64,000 nucleotides of DNA, taken from the NCBI GenBank assembly GCA_029531795.1, contig JAPEIS010000015.1, positions 2,108,001-2,172,000 on the forward strand, read 5' to 3'. This stretch comes from Sclerotinia nivalis (lineage: Eukaryota > Ascomycota > Leotiomycetes > Helotiales > Sclerotiniaceae). Positions 13,772 to 24,339 of this stretch are shown here, piece after piece. A program made the translations under genes and the position numbers. Within the stretch, counting starts at the first letter, position 1. Each line of letters opens with the position of its first letter. Under the pieces are notes generated by a model. It did no database searches, was not told the DNA's origin, and saw only the letters and a list, made by a program, of their open reading frames with translations.

Positions 13772-15420
13772 ATGAACGTTTCTTCTTCAACAGTTGTTGG
13801 CCAGGGTCGGTGCCCAGTTCCGTTCCTTGAGGCAGATCTCTTTCCATCGACGGGTGGTTGTATGTCTCCACATTCTTCATTCCGCTACACCACGCTGATA
13901 ACAGATAGTTCTCGATGGAAGGTTTTGCTCCAGCATTTTGGGGGTTGTTTGCTGCCTGCCATGTCCTCAGACCGAATGGCTCTACGGTGAAAGCATAAAC
14001 ACCCTGACGGAATCCGCCAATTGGGTCAATGTAGTGGCAATGATATGCTCTTTATATTTGTTGCTATGTTTCGCATTCTTACCGGTAGAGAAGACTCATA
14101 GGCATTACCTCAGTATATGCTTGGTTATCGCTACAGTACTGTTGCAGGTGAGTTTATTAGTCTCGTCTCTTCCTTCCAACTGTTTCCTAACGTATCTCGT
14201 CAAAAGTTGGGATTTATTATACCATTAAGCGCGAAACCCGAACAATGCTACAACGCGATCACTCCGAATGATATGAGCACTAGCTTCACTTGTGCAATTT
14301 CCGGCGCACTCATAATGGCTGGAGGCTGGTCTGGTGTGATGTGGGTCTTCTTAAGGTCCCTCGCATTACACCTACAGATTTGCTGGCAGGTGGTTATTGG
14401 AAAGTCATTCATGTTGGGGGCTTTTGCCACTGGGTGGGGAATACCAGCCGTTGCATTGATTTTTGGGATGATCTTCAGTGGTGTTTCCTTTCGATTCGGA
14501 AACACTTGCCATGTTAATCACAAGAACAGTCTAGCGGATTTCTGGATTCCTCTTCTGGTTTTCTCTGGTGCCACCCTTATCATCCAATTCGTCACTTTTA
14601 GTTACTGCATCAAGGTCTATCTTTCGTCTCTCGCAGATAGTTCAAGTACCACGGAAGCCTCAGGCGTTCTACCTTCGTACACCAACAGTGTACGTACCGT
14701 CTCACCACGACAAGCATATCGTCGAGTTCGCCGAGTGATTGAGTTACAGTGGAGAGGTATCGCGATAGTATTAGTGATCGTTGCCGACGTCATCTTCTTT
14801 GCGATCGTGTTTGTCTTCATGGATGATCTAGAAACGAATATCCTCAAGGACCCCACAAAGGCCGAACAATGGTTAACATGCTTGCTTCAAACTGCTGGGA
14901 AAAAAGAAGAGTGTTTGTCCATAGCGAGTGATCTGGTCGTGAACGAAGCTACCGTTGGTGCAGTTCTCGTCTTGCTATCCGTTAGTTTTTTCTATGCGCA
15001 GCCTTGTTCTACTCGAATGCTAACAAATTTCAGTTCAATGGTTTCTGGGCAGCATTATTCCTGGGAAGGAAAGCAATGTTCACAGGCTGGATTGAGATGT
15101 ATCGCAGCAAAATGAAGCCCAACAATGAATTCGTTAGTGCCGATGTCCACGCTTTCAAGGACCCTAGGGCATACGAAATGCTCGATAAAAATCGAGACCA
15201 ACGCGATAGCAAGACCATGGAGGCATGCGAAACTCCGGATGTCCTCACTCCCGTTTCACCCATTCGAAAAAGTGGTCGAGAAACACCAGACTACTTTGGC
15301 AGAGAAGCAAGATACAAATCACCATCACGCTCATTCTCGAAACCCAATCCTCCCCAGTCATGGGATTCAACCTCAACATTCGCTCCACCCATGGATTCAC
15401 ACAACACGAAGAAATTTTGA
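13772..15420 (+). CDS. Fungal Frizzled/Smoothened-like 7TM receptor (495 aa, 4 exons)
   Basis: Predicted seven-transmembrane protein of the fungal Frizzled/Smoothened-like group of GPCR-like receptors. Exons 13772-13859, 13909-14147, 14207-14980 and 15034-15420 join in frame to 495 aa; introns are 49, 59 and 53 bases with GT-AG ends and GCTGATAAC/GCTAAC branch-like sites. The N-terminal exons carry a short Cys-rich ectodomain that includes CCLPCP followed by an aromatic residue, then TM1 (WVNVVAMICSLYLLLCFAFL) and the family stretch LPVEKTHRHYLSICL. Then come GGWSGVMWVFLRSLALHLQ, GWGIPAVALIFGMIFSGVSF and an intracellular RQAYRRVRRVIELQWRG before TM6. The C-terminal tail is hydrophilic with Ser/Pro/Thr-rich phosphorylation-type sites. 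The ATG was chosen because it opens an in-frame segment leading into the Cys-rich region. Ligand and partner are not known from sequence; signalling through G proteins or another route is inference. Confidence 0.9.
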
Positions 15421-17857
15421 TTTGGCACTTCACATGTATTTTTTATTTATTTTCAAGCATTTTTAGCGATGTTTCATAACATCCCTTAGTAAAGGGTTAA
15501 ACAGGAGTTGGGCGGTTTGGCGACTTTGCTAGGGGACGGAGCTCAATGGGGATAGAAAGGTTATCTCATTACACGCGAAACGGAAAGAGTTTTGGGGTAG
15601 GACGTACTAAAGGCTGGAAAGGCTTGGAAGGTTTGGATAATCACCTACATGGACCTAGTCCGGTGTCAAAAGGAAAGGAACCTGGAACGAATTCCCTCTC
15701 CTTTGTACACGAAACACGCCGGTTGGGTAGAAAAAGGATTTAGTCCGGTGGATGGGATATGGAGGCGTAGGGTTAGGTGTAAACAATATCCAGGTACCCA
15801 TTGATAGCAAAAATGGTCATCGGACTCATTAGTCCCAGGGGACCAATGCTGCTACATTGGTAGGAGGAATAGAAAGAAGGCTCGTCAGCCGGAACTTCAA
15901 ATTAGGTGTGTGATTTATCCGGCCTATACAATGATGATCTGTACTTTACTGGTGTTTATATGTATTATGATCGCATCAAATCAAAAATATTCGAACCAGT
16001 TCTTGACTTTTTTGTCTTACTATACAGTGATTGCCTTCTTTCATATCACTGCAACTTTAACCTCCACGTACAGGATGATTCAGCTCATCGGAATCTCTTT
16101 ACTAGGAAAAATCTTAGACAGAAGCCGCTACTTGTGGATTGATACCCCACTTCAAAACTAGACATCCCGTTTAGTAAATTTTAGCTTAGAGCAGCATTGA
16201 ATGGCTCTCGGAGTTTACTCACGCAGCTTAAATATCAACGGTTCGGGAACTAAATCGCTTTGTAAGAGTAGTAGGGAAATACCTGTTATCCTGCCTCGTT
16301 ACTTGTAGCGTATGCATGCCCAGTGCTTTCCCCGCCTTTGACCCTCCATATCCGTTGAGGGTTTATGGATCAGAACTCATCAGTGTAGGTCATCACCATT
16401 CAATTCATGACCTATCGAAATTCTCCAGTCTATATCGCTGTTGCCTGCAATTACTTTAGAGCGGACCTCCACCACTTTATTAAAAGGGGCTGGTCAGTGC
16501 AACCATGGAATGTAGGGCGGTAATTTTCAATCACCTGGCGTGAAGCTGGCAATGGAGCCAAGAACGCTACAGCCTCGTCAAAGGCTTCTTCACTCCCTCC
16601 AAAAACATCCAGCTGGTCACATCCAGTCAGTAAAAGAATAACAAACCGCTTGTTTCTTTTTTTTTGCTGATAACATTACTGCCCGTTCTTGTTTGGATGG
16701 CAGTAATACTATAGCCAAAGAACTGGCGTGAAAGATGCGTCTGAACTCAGTTTGATCCGGTATCCATAAGAACATATACGCTCCTTCAACAGTAGCAGAT
16801 CTTCATCTTTCATTTCTCTTGAAGAATTGTATCTCAAGATCTCCATAGCACGCAGGGAAGGTCATTAAGTCAAGGCAATTACCTCAAAAGAATTGAAGCT
16901 GTAGCTACTACTGAGCTTGTCGTCGCTGCGCTGGACAAATCAGGACTATGGGACATCTTTAAGAGTGCCATTCAGGATTTCATTGACTAATAAGTTCGGC
17001 CATTTCCTTCACCAATTTAGCACCAATGGGGCAAGCTTCAGCAAGGACGAAGCGAATATGTCACCTCTAAAATTTGTAGCTGCCATGGAATTTGGTTTGG
17101 ACGACGTAGCTGGGGAGCGATGGCATAGGGACCCAAGATAGAGTGTGCCATTCTGAAATATGCTACTTGAGTTGAATACCTGGAAGCTGGATACTGATGG
17201 AGTATATACTAAAGCCTCACTCTCTTATCCTCTCCCTGTACTTGAATGGTTAAATATGCGATCTTCACGGGGGTATGTACCGATATCTCGAGAGTTAAGC
17301 CCCGTGTTGCGCGCTTTTGAGCCATCCGCCATTCACTTCTTGTTTGAAACCCCTTTTTGGGATCCTTCTTCTGGGGAAACCGCTCGAATGACCTGCGTAT
17401 CTTCCGACTGGATCTAACTTCAGAATTCTTCGTCGTGCTCCATGTTTATCTGTCGAGCAGGAAAACACCCGAGAACTCACATCCCACGAAAACATCACTG
17501 CAAAAATACCCAAAAATTATTCAAATATGTCATTTTATTTTATAAGAGGTACTTCATTCTGCTGCCTTAGCTAAAACTATTGAAATTGTGGTTAACTATA
17601 TGCACTCGAAAGTATGTTCCTAGGTCGTAAAAAGGGGAAGCGAGATCTATTAATGCGGCGTACTTTCGTGGCCTGTTAATTGTACTATTTACTCATATAT
17701 ATGCGACCAGCGGAAACATGGTGGGGATTCAGAGAGGAAGAACCCTGAAATGGTATTTGTGACTTATGCTCACTTTAAGTTGGTGGAGATTTAGTGCAAT
17801 CATCGGGCCGCTGTTGCTCTTCTATTTGCTCTTCTCGTCGTCTTCATTCTGGTCAAC
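15421..17857. other. Intergenic between receptor gene and amidoligase remnant
   Basis: No gene is recognised. Small frames around 15910-16161 (hydrophobic) and 16917-17417 have no known match. A segment near 16910-16985 reads ELVVAALDKSGLWDIFKSAI before stops, which could be a decayed exon, but the family is not identifiable. Confidence 0.4.
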
Positions 17858-18465
17858 TTACTTACTATCTTCATCTTCATCCTCGTCATCCTCGTCATCG
17901 TCACTACTGCTTACATTGTCCATCCATATGCGACGCTCGCGAGCCCATACGAGATGCCTCTGATGACGTATCGCGTCATTCTTGATTCTATTTTCAAGAG
18001 CAGCTTTGTCCATTACCATGTTGATACCATAGTAATAGGCTTGAGCTGGACAACCGAGCCACATGAGGAAGTCGATTGTACTAAGCTCTCCTTCACCTAA
18101 TCCGACTGGCTTTGAGACATCTTGTCGTAATCGCATGAAGAGTTCATCAGCTTTGGCAAAAAAATGCCTTTTCGACAAATTTGACGCATACATGGATCCA
18201 GTTGAAAATAGCATCGGAATCGAGAGAGCCATGGTGGTGTCGAAATTCAATGGTGCGAGTACCATTTGCGTAAGGGGTTTTGAGACCTTCAATGTTGAAC
18301 GCCAGGCGATCCATGCCAAGTGCACCACTTAAATCTTCAAGCAACGAGGAGTTGTCAGTGTATCCTAGAATCTTTTCAAGAAATTCGGCTCGTGTGACAT
18401 CAGGATATTTTAAGCCAAAAGTAGATTTAGAGAGAGAGGGGCAATAAAAGTTATATACAACAAAG
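17858..18465 (-). pseudogene. 3' part of an amidoligase-like gene, frameshifted and cut off by a LINE
   Basis: Read on the - strand, one frame from about 18460 to 18165 contains FGLKYPDVTRAEFLEKILG, then TRTIEFRHHHGSLDSDAIFN, which resembles the TIEFRxHxGTLD signature of the putative amidoligase family common in ascomycetes (ATP-grasp-related ligases of uncertain substrate). At a run of seven A (18158-18164) the frame shifts by one base and continues as FAKADELFMRLRQDVSKP, ending in a highly acidic Asp/Glu/Ser tail and a stop at 17858-17860. Removing one T from the homopolymer would give one continuous reading, so this is a single-base indel or a sequence error. The 5' portion is absent: the homology runs to the target duplication of the LINE at 18466, and no continuation was recognised on the other side of the element (38016 onward). 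Family call is moderate. Confidence 0.6.
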
Positions 18466-18929
18466 AGAGAGACAGATTACACACACAACAAATTTTGAAG
18501 AAAAATAATTCTTCGAAATACGCCCTTTTTATACCTTATATTAACTAAACAAACCAATCCAAATTGAATACAATTGTCCTTAAAGAAATTGAATCAGTAA
18601 TTGTTGTGATATTGTTGTTGTTGTTGCATAAAATACGAAATATATACGAAAAATCGTATCAAAATCGAAGATTCTCTATCTTCCCATTATGGACGAAGAG
18701 ATCATTATGGTCGATATTATTCCATCCAGTTTTCCAAGAGTTATTTTAGGTATTTCAATTTAAGAGGAGATTGTATTATTCCTTTATGAGGAGAACTTCA
18801 ATAGTCCTTTATTTATTCTTTTTAGTTTAATTCCTTTTTAATTTTTTAATTCCCAAATTCAATACAATATTCTTAGCTCTGATGATCTTTTCAAATCATT
18901 TACTAATCTTTTATCACTCCAAATCAATA

Positions 18930-20560
18930 ACAAATGAAAACGGCAATTTAATCAATCAAGATTTAATTCTATAAGACCAAAAGAAGCTATTCAAAAAGCT
19001 AAAGATTTCTCTATTTTAGTTGCTTCTTTGGAAAAAGAAATCGAAGAACAATCGAAGATCCTAAATCTAATCGAAATATTCTGTGAATATCTCGAAAAAG
19101 GAAAATTGATAAAAGCTTCGAATATCATCACATTACAAATCTTCCATCTCGAAAAAGCTACCAAAAGGATTGAAAATCAAATCAATCATCTTTCTAACCT
19201 TCTTAATCAATCAATTACTTCTTCAACAAACGCTTCACCAATTGGTAAAGCAAGTTATACTATTGTTACCAAATCAATAAAGAAATGGAAAATAATTTCC
19301 AAAGAAAACTCTACAAAACAAAAGCCTATAAAGCAAAAGAATAATATTCTTAACAAACGATTAATCCTTATCAATTTATTTCTTCATCAATTTAATTCTT
19401 TTATACTATTATATACAAAAAACAAGATCAACGAAGCCTTCAAAAAGACTAGTATTAATAGATCAGTTATCTCAGCCATTATTACAATTAGAAGCAACAA
19501 TATCATTTTAACTATTAATAACCCTTTTAATACACAATTCTTTATAGAAAAAAAAGAAATCTGGAATCGTATCCTCGAATCAGAAAGACTTCAAATCGAT
19601 AAACTATAGCACAAAATGATTATATACAAAATCCCAATCAAGGAATTCTCTAATCCAAAAGGAATGGATTTGATTAAAGACGAAATTAAAACCTTCAATT
19701 CAGGGCTCATTATAATGAATACTCTTTATTGGCTTACTAATACTTCTAAAAGAATTAATTAATAAGAAAAAGTAATTATGATTGTGTTGGGAAGACAGGG
19801 GATAACAACGGTATTCAAATTAGATGAATAATATTGTATTGTATGATGAGTTGTTTTTCTTCTAAGGTTCTCTCCGTACGGAGAGGTTATATATCAAGGT
19901 GGGGTAACAACACGTGACCATGTTCCGACAGATTGTATTTGCTATACAAAAGGAAATAGAATTAGTGTTACGATCACGCAACAGTTTCGTCAAAACAAGA
20001 AACCTAAACGGAGGCGTTCTCATTTCGAATCATCAGCGTAGGAACGTCATCGATCAGTTTGGAATGTTTAGTAAACAAGCTTCTTTGTATTGCTTATGAA
20101 AGGACAGGAATGGTGGCGAACTATAGGCGTTCTGATATCTCTTTATTGATTGAACTTAAAAGTAATAGTTTATTCATGATTAGAAAGGGTAATGAAAAGT
20201 TTGGCTACGGTTTTACGACTAATTGATTCTTTGCCTATGTGATCTTAACAATTAGTTATTCGAAAAAGATTATATATCATTGATATTAATATCAGAATTA
20301 AAAGATTCTATCCTTTCATCCCTTTCTCTCAATACAATAAATATCAAGGATTCGGTTATAACGAATCATATTGCAAAAAATCTTCAGCTTGTAGATTTTG
20401 TAGTAATAATTATACTACAACTGGTCATTTTTGTTTAATTTGTCAAGCTAAAAACAAATTTTGTTAGCATTTAATAATCAAATATATTAATTACAAAGGA
20501 GAACATAAAGCTAATTCTAAAATATACAAAATATACTAAACAACCATTCGGAAATTCAAT
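18930..20560 (+). pseudogene. LINE copy A ORF1 (gag-like, CCHC), interrupted
   Basis: The N-terminal half is open from about 18935 to 19609 and is Lys/Asn/Ile-rich with predicted coiled-coil character (EIEEQSKILNLIE). It is followed by a KINEAFKKTSINRSVISAI segment typical of Tad1 ORF1 RNA-binding proteins, and then GMDLIKDEIKTFN and a LYWLTN stretch at 19660-19760. The 437-base insert at 19785 follows. Translation resumes near 20255 as IRKRLYIIDINIRIKRFY and goes into a zinc knuckle region with CRFCSNNYTTTGHFCLICQ at about 20395-20460. The knuckle binds nucleic acid in related elements. Several TAA/TAG stops are present. Confidence 0.75.
19785..20221. mobile_element. 437-base insert in LINE ORF1, possible solo LTR
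   Basis: The LINE reading frame is interrupted by a less AT-rich segment that starts TGTTGGGAAGACAGG and ends ACGACTA. The flanks share only ATTG (19781-19784 and 20222-20225). TG...TA could be TG...CA after a RIP C-to-T change, which would suit a solo LTR, but the short duplication makes the exact ends uncertain. No coding domain is seen inside. Confidence 0.4.
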
Positions 20561-20585
20561 TAATATTATATAACAATATTCGTAT

Positions 20586-22409
20586 TCTTCAAATCAACCT
20601 AAACAAGAACTCTCAAGCCACCGAAAATGCTTTTCAACTTGCCTTAAAATTCGATATCGATCTTATAATCATTCAAAAACCTTGGATCCTTTCAAACCTT
20701 GAAAAAGATTACTCCTCAATTAGATCGATTGCTTATTCTAGCTTTTTCCAACTTCTTTCAAACTATCTTTCGAATCTTCGTCCTCATACAATAACATACA
20801 TCTCGAAAGGATTCAAATTGCTAATAATCTTAACCTTCAATTCTCCCAAAGATTCAGATATTCAAATTATTGATATCATTTAGAGAAATTATACAATTCA
20901 ACTCTTCAATGTTTATAACAAAACTGATCAAACTAAAAAGAAAGATTATACAATCAAACGATATCTATTCAATATTTCTCTTTCTCATTATACTATTCTT
21001 ACAAGGGATTTCAACTCTCATTACCCTTAATAGAATCCCTTTTCCAACAAAAACTCAAATGCCGATTAATTAGCTAAATGATTTAAAGATTATAACCTTA
21101 TTCTTCTTAATAAAACAAAGATCAATACCTTCTATCGAACGAATATAACAAATCCAAGCATTCTAGATCTTATCTTAGCTACTGAAGCGATATCCTCTAA
21201 TATTATTGATTGGCAAATCCTTTTTAACTTTGGATCAAATCATTTAGGGATTTTATTTGAAATAAAAGATACTAGAACCTGTTCAACAAATATCACTCTG
21301 TTAGCAAGATTCAATACAAAACAAATAGATTAGGACAAATTCATAAATACCCTCGAATCAAAGCTATCGTCCTCAATTATCCTGAATTCTAACGAATACC
21401 TCAATATCACTACTTCAGAATCCAATTCTCTTGATTCTCTTCTCGACAAAAACCAACAAAAGCAAACACTAGATAAAACTACAATAGAATTCACCCGAAT
21501 AATCACCAATTCGGCTGAAATCAGCATACCGAAAATCAAATCAATCAAAAGAGCAAAACCCTAATGATCTCTAGAACTAAAAGCTCTTCAAAAACGATTC
21601 ACAAATGAATATGAAAATACTAAACGATACCCTGAAAATAATATATTCAAGAAAATCTATTAATCAACAAAAAATCATTACTTTCAAGCTATTAAAACAA
21701 CAAAAAAGAATCATTAGAACGAATTCCTTGAAAAAAAGGATATTCAAACGATCTTCAAAGCAATATTCTATACAAAAAATCTTCAAACCAAAAAGATTCC
21801 GAATATCCGATCCAATTCCTCTTAACTCGAAAACTTTTTCAAAAAGAAATATTTAGTTTTCAGATCTATTCTATTCTCTTCCCCTTCAAATACTATAATA
21901 TTCAAATGAAAAGGATACAAATAATCGAAAAAATAGGACTAACCTAAATTCACAGAAAATGAACTTCTTAATATTTGTTCAACTAAAATCAAAGGAAAAA
22001 CTCCGGGTCTAGATAGAATTACCTAAGAGATTATTATTCGAGCTTATATGTCACGGGGTCCCCGTATATGGTATACGGAGACCGCTCGGGTTCCGACCCG
22101 TAGGAGTCGGACCTCGGATAAGTGTAGGCTAGCCCCGGTCGGGGCTAGCGCTACACATAAATGTGTTTAAGGAACCGTTCCTTCTATAGAAACGTAGCTC
22201 TTCGAGCTACGTCTTATCAATAAAAGTGATTTCTGTTATCCTGTCTGCTGCCTCCGTGATATTATAAAACAATCCCAAAAACTTTCTTTATCCTTTTCAA
22301 CAATCTAATTGATCTTGATTATTATCCTTCTTGTTGAAAACAAACCATTAAAACGATATTCAAGAAACCTTCGAAACCAGATTATATTATTCCAAAAGTA
22401 TATAAGATT
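20586..22409 (+). pseudogene. LINE copy A ORF2, 5' part: endonuclease and start of RT
   Basis: From about 20589 the frame reads LQINLNKNSQATENAFQLAL, the start of an endonuclease/exonuclease/phosphatase-fold endonuclease that nicks the target DNA in such elements. FDIDLIIIQKPW and TRDFNSHYP follow, the latter equivalent to the GDFN active-site motif. The region 21340-22040 is the linker leading to the reverse transcriptase. A solo LTR interrupts at 22049 and the + strand chromovirus at 22410; after removing both and one copy of each duplication, the text is collinear with copy B (CCAAAAGTATAT aligning with TCAAAAGTATAT). Stops are frequent. Confidence 0.75.
22049..22261. mobile_element. Solo LTR, 213 bases, very hairpin-rich
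   Basis: Begins TGTCACGGGG and ends CCGTGATA (TGTCACGG/CCGTGACA inverted termini with one RIP-type change). It is flanked by an exact 5-base duplication TTATA at 22044-22048 and 22262-22266. It is much richer in GC than the surrounding LINE. It contains consecutive perfect stems: CCGTATA-TGG-TATACGG, GCTAGCCCCG-GT-CGGGGCTAGC, AAGGAAC-C-GTTCCTT and ACGTAGCTC-TTC-GAGCTACGT. No internal coding region remains, so it is a recombination-derived solo LTR of an LTR retrotransposon. Confidence 0.8.
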
Positions 22410-22572
22410 TGTTACGGGTTCATCTCCCTTCACCTGCACGTGATCATGTGTGCCTTAGGCATATATGCATACACTCACTTCTATATAGTCAGGTCACCTC
22501 CTTGATCTTCTTTTCTTCCTTGTAATACAACAATAGATCAAATCTATATATATATTTTCCTTTACTGTAATA
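22410..22572 (+). repeat. 5' LTR of the + strand chromovirus
   Basis: 163 bases, TGTTACGGGTTC to GTAATA. It differs from the 3' LTR largely by C-to-T and G-to-A changes, for example TATATATATATTTTCC here against CTACACATACCTTTTCC there. The AT-rich state of this copy suggests it was hit harder by RIP. Confidence 0.88.
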
Positions 22573-22925
22573 GTTTGTACTATTTTTTCAAAGGCTCTAT
22601 TACTTTACAAAATGATTTAGCCTTGCTAAATCATTTGTAGACTTCTGTGTCTGTTTTCGATTACTTTTGTGTTATTGTAATTCGTCTGCTTTTGTGCGGT
22701 CGTATTTCTTATTTGCTTTTGTACAGCTTCTGATCCCTGATTGTTTTTGTGTGATCGTATTTATTCGTAGGCTTTTGTGTCTGTTTTTGATTGCTTTATG
22801 CAATCGCAAATTCTTTATCGATTACTTTGTGCAATTGTAATTCTTTTTATAATAGTTTTTGGTTTTATATTCGTTGGTAATGCGATTCCTATTTCTATCG
22901 AAGGAATTCGTATCGAAATCCAATG

Positions 22926-23960
22926 AGTCTTCGGTTAATGATCTACTATTATACAAATCCTAGCAGAATTGGATGCTCCAATGATGCCAAACCTCGCTGC
23001 CGGTTTTAACAAACAAATTGTTTATCTGAATTATATTTTCTTTATTATCGAAGATCGTTTTATTATTCAAACTATTTATATCGTTATTCAAATAAATAAG
23101 ATCAAAGAATTCAAAGCGGAAAACATCGAGCTTTTTCGTATTCTAACTGGTAAGTAAGCTCAGCTGGACATTGGTGGTGTTACTACTAACCAGAAATCGA
23201 CCATTCCTTGCCAAACTCAGAAAAACTCGTTCGTTTTTAAAGACGAAAAATCTAATATTCTTGTTCGACAAAAGGATTATCAATCCTGGAAGTTGGATTT
23301 GTAATTCTGTTGGATAATCGATTTACAACTTTTTGTTTCCAAACAAAAGAAGATTAGTTATACTATTAATCTTCTCGATAATCAAATATAATAAAAGTGT
23401 ATTATGGATATCATTAGATTCGTTGACGATTTCATTTGCTTCGATTCTGCTGTTTCGTTTTTGGCCAAATTGGACAAATTATATATCTCTGTGGATATCG
23501 AAAGGGAAACTTCGCTCAAATTCGATAAGCTTTCTATAGGTCCAAAGGAATCCTTTTCGGCTTTTTTCTTTATATTGTTTTATCTTGTTAACTTTTGTTA
23601 CAAATTTGATCGCAAGATTGTTAATACGATGAAACAAAAGGTTACGGTCCCCCTTCGAATTTTGGTCATTGGTGATTCGAATCCCTGTGTAGCTGATGAT
23701 GTTAATAATTAACAAAAGAAATTCTCTATTTGGAATCAGAATCTTCGTGATGCTAAGTATTATAACAAAAATTCTGATAAAGCATTTATTACTGACAATG
23801 ATCCTATAGATTTCGATATAATGAAATAAAAGGGACAATAGAAAAAAAATCTGCAAAATAAAAAAAAGAAGTTTAATCCTACGGTTTCTTATAATTGTTG
23901 TAATAGAATCGGCTATCTTTAGATTGATTGTTATATTATTTATGATATAAATGGTAATCT
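22926..23960 (+). pseudogene. gag remnant of the + strand chromovirus
   Basis: An ATG near 22923 opens a gag-like region with stops. A recognisable capsid-like stretch in 23404-23700 includes WISLDSLTISF/DIIRFVDDF in two frames. A degenerate zinc knuckle near 23885-23935 reads YNCCNRIGYL with a later Cys. Gag would package element RNA. It is non-functional. Confidence 0.6.
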
Positions 23961-24339
23961 TTTTTCTAGCAAACAAGCTTCTATTAATATCTTTTCCAAT
24001 CACAATATCGCTGTCTCAACTAATCCAGCCCTCGATCAATATATTGCCATTCCGGCTTTTCGAAACGTTAATAGATTTAATAATAATCACAATGGATTTT
24101 GAGGAGGATATACTAATAATTGGGTACAAAGTCAATAGCATTTGAATCAAATATAATGGCAAAGCTATATCGAGTCAGAGGAGGTTGTCTTTATATTCAG
24201 TTTAATCAAGGAAAGTTCTGAATAGGGAAAAGATTAATCTTTACGAAAAATCGCTTGTGGAGGAATACTAAGGATAAGATAGTAAATCGAGGAATGGATA
24301 AATATAAGTTATTATAATTCAATTTTATAAATAGCAAAT

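Noticed and set aside
17858..17925. TCATCC/TCGTCA run as a simple repeat of its own
   Set aside because: It encodes the acidic tail of the amidoligase-like protein in frame.
19914..20099. ORF inside the 437-base insert as a gene
   Set aside because: Short, without a recognisable domain; the insert looks like a non-coding LTR-type sequence.
23660..23700. GATTCGAATCCC as a tRNA T-arm
   Set aside because: No matching acceptor, D or anticodon arms nearby; it is within gag of a retrotransposon.
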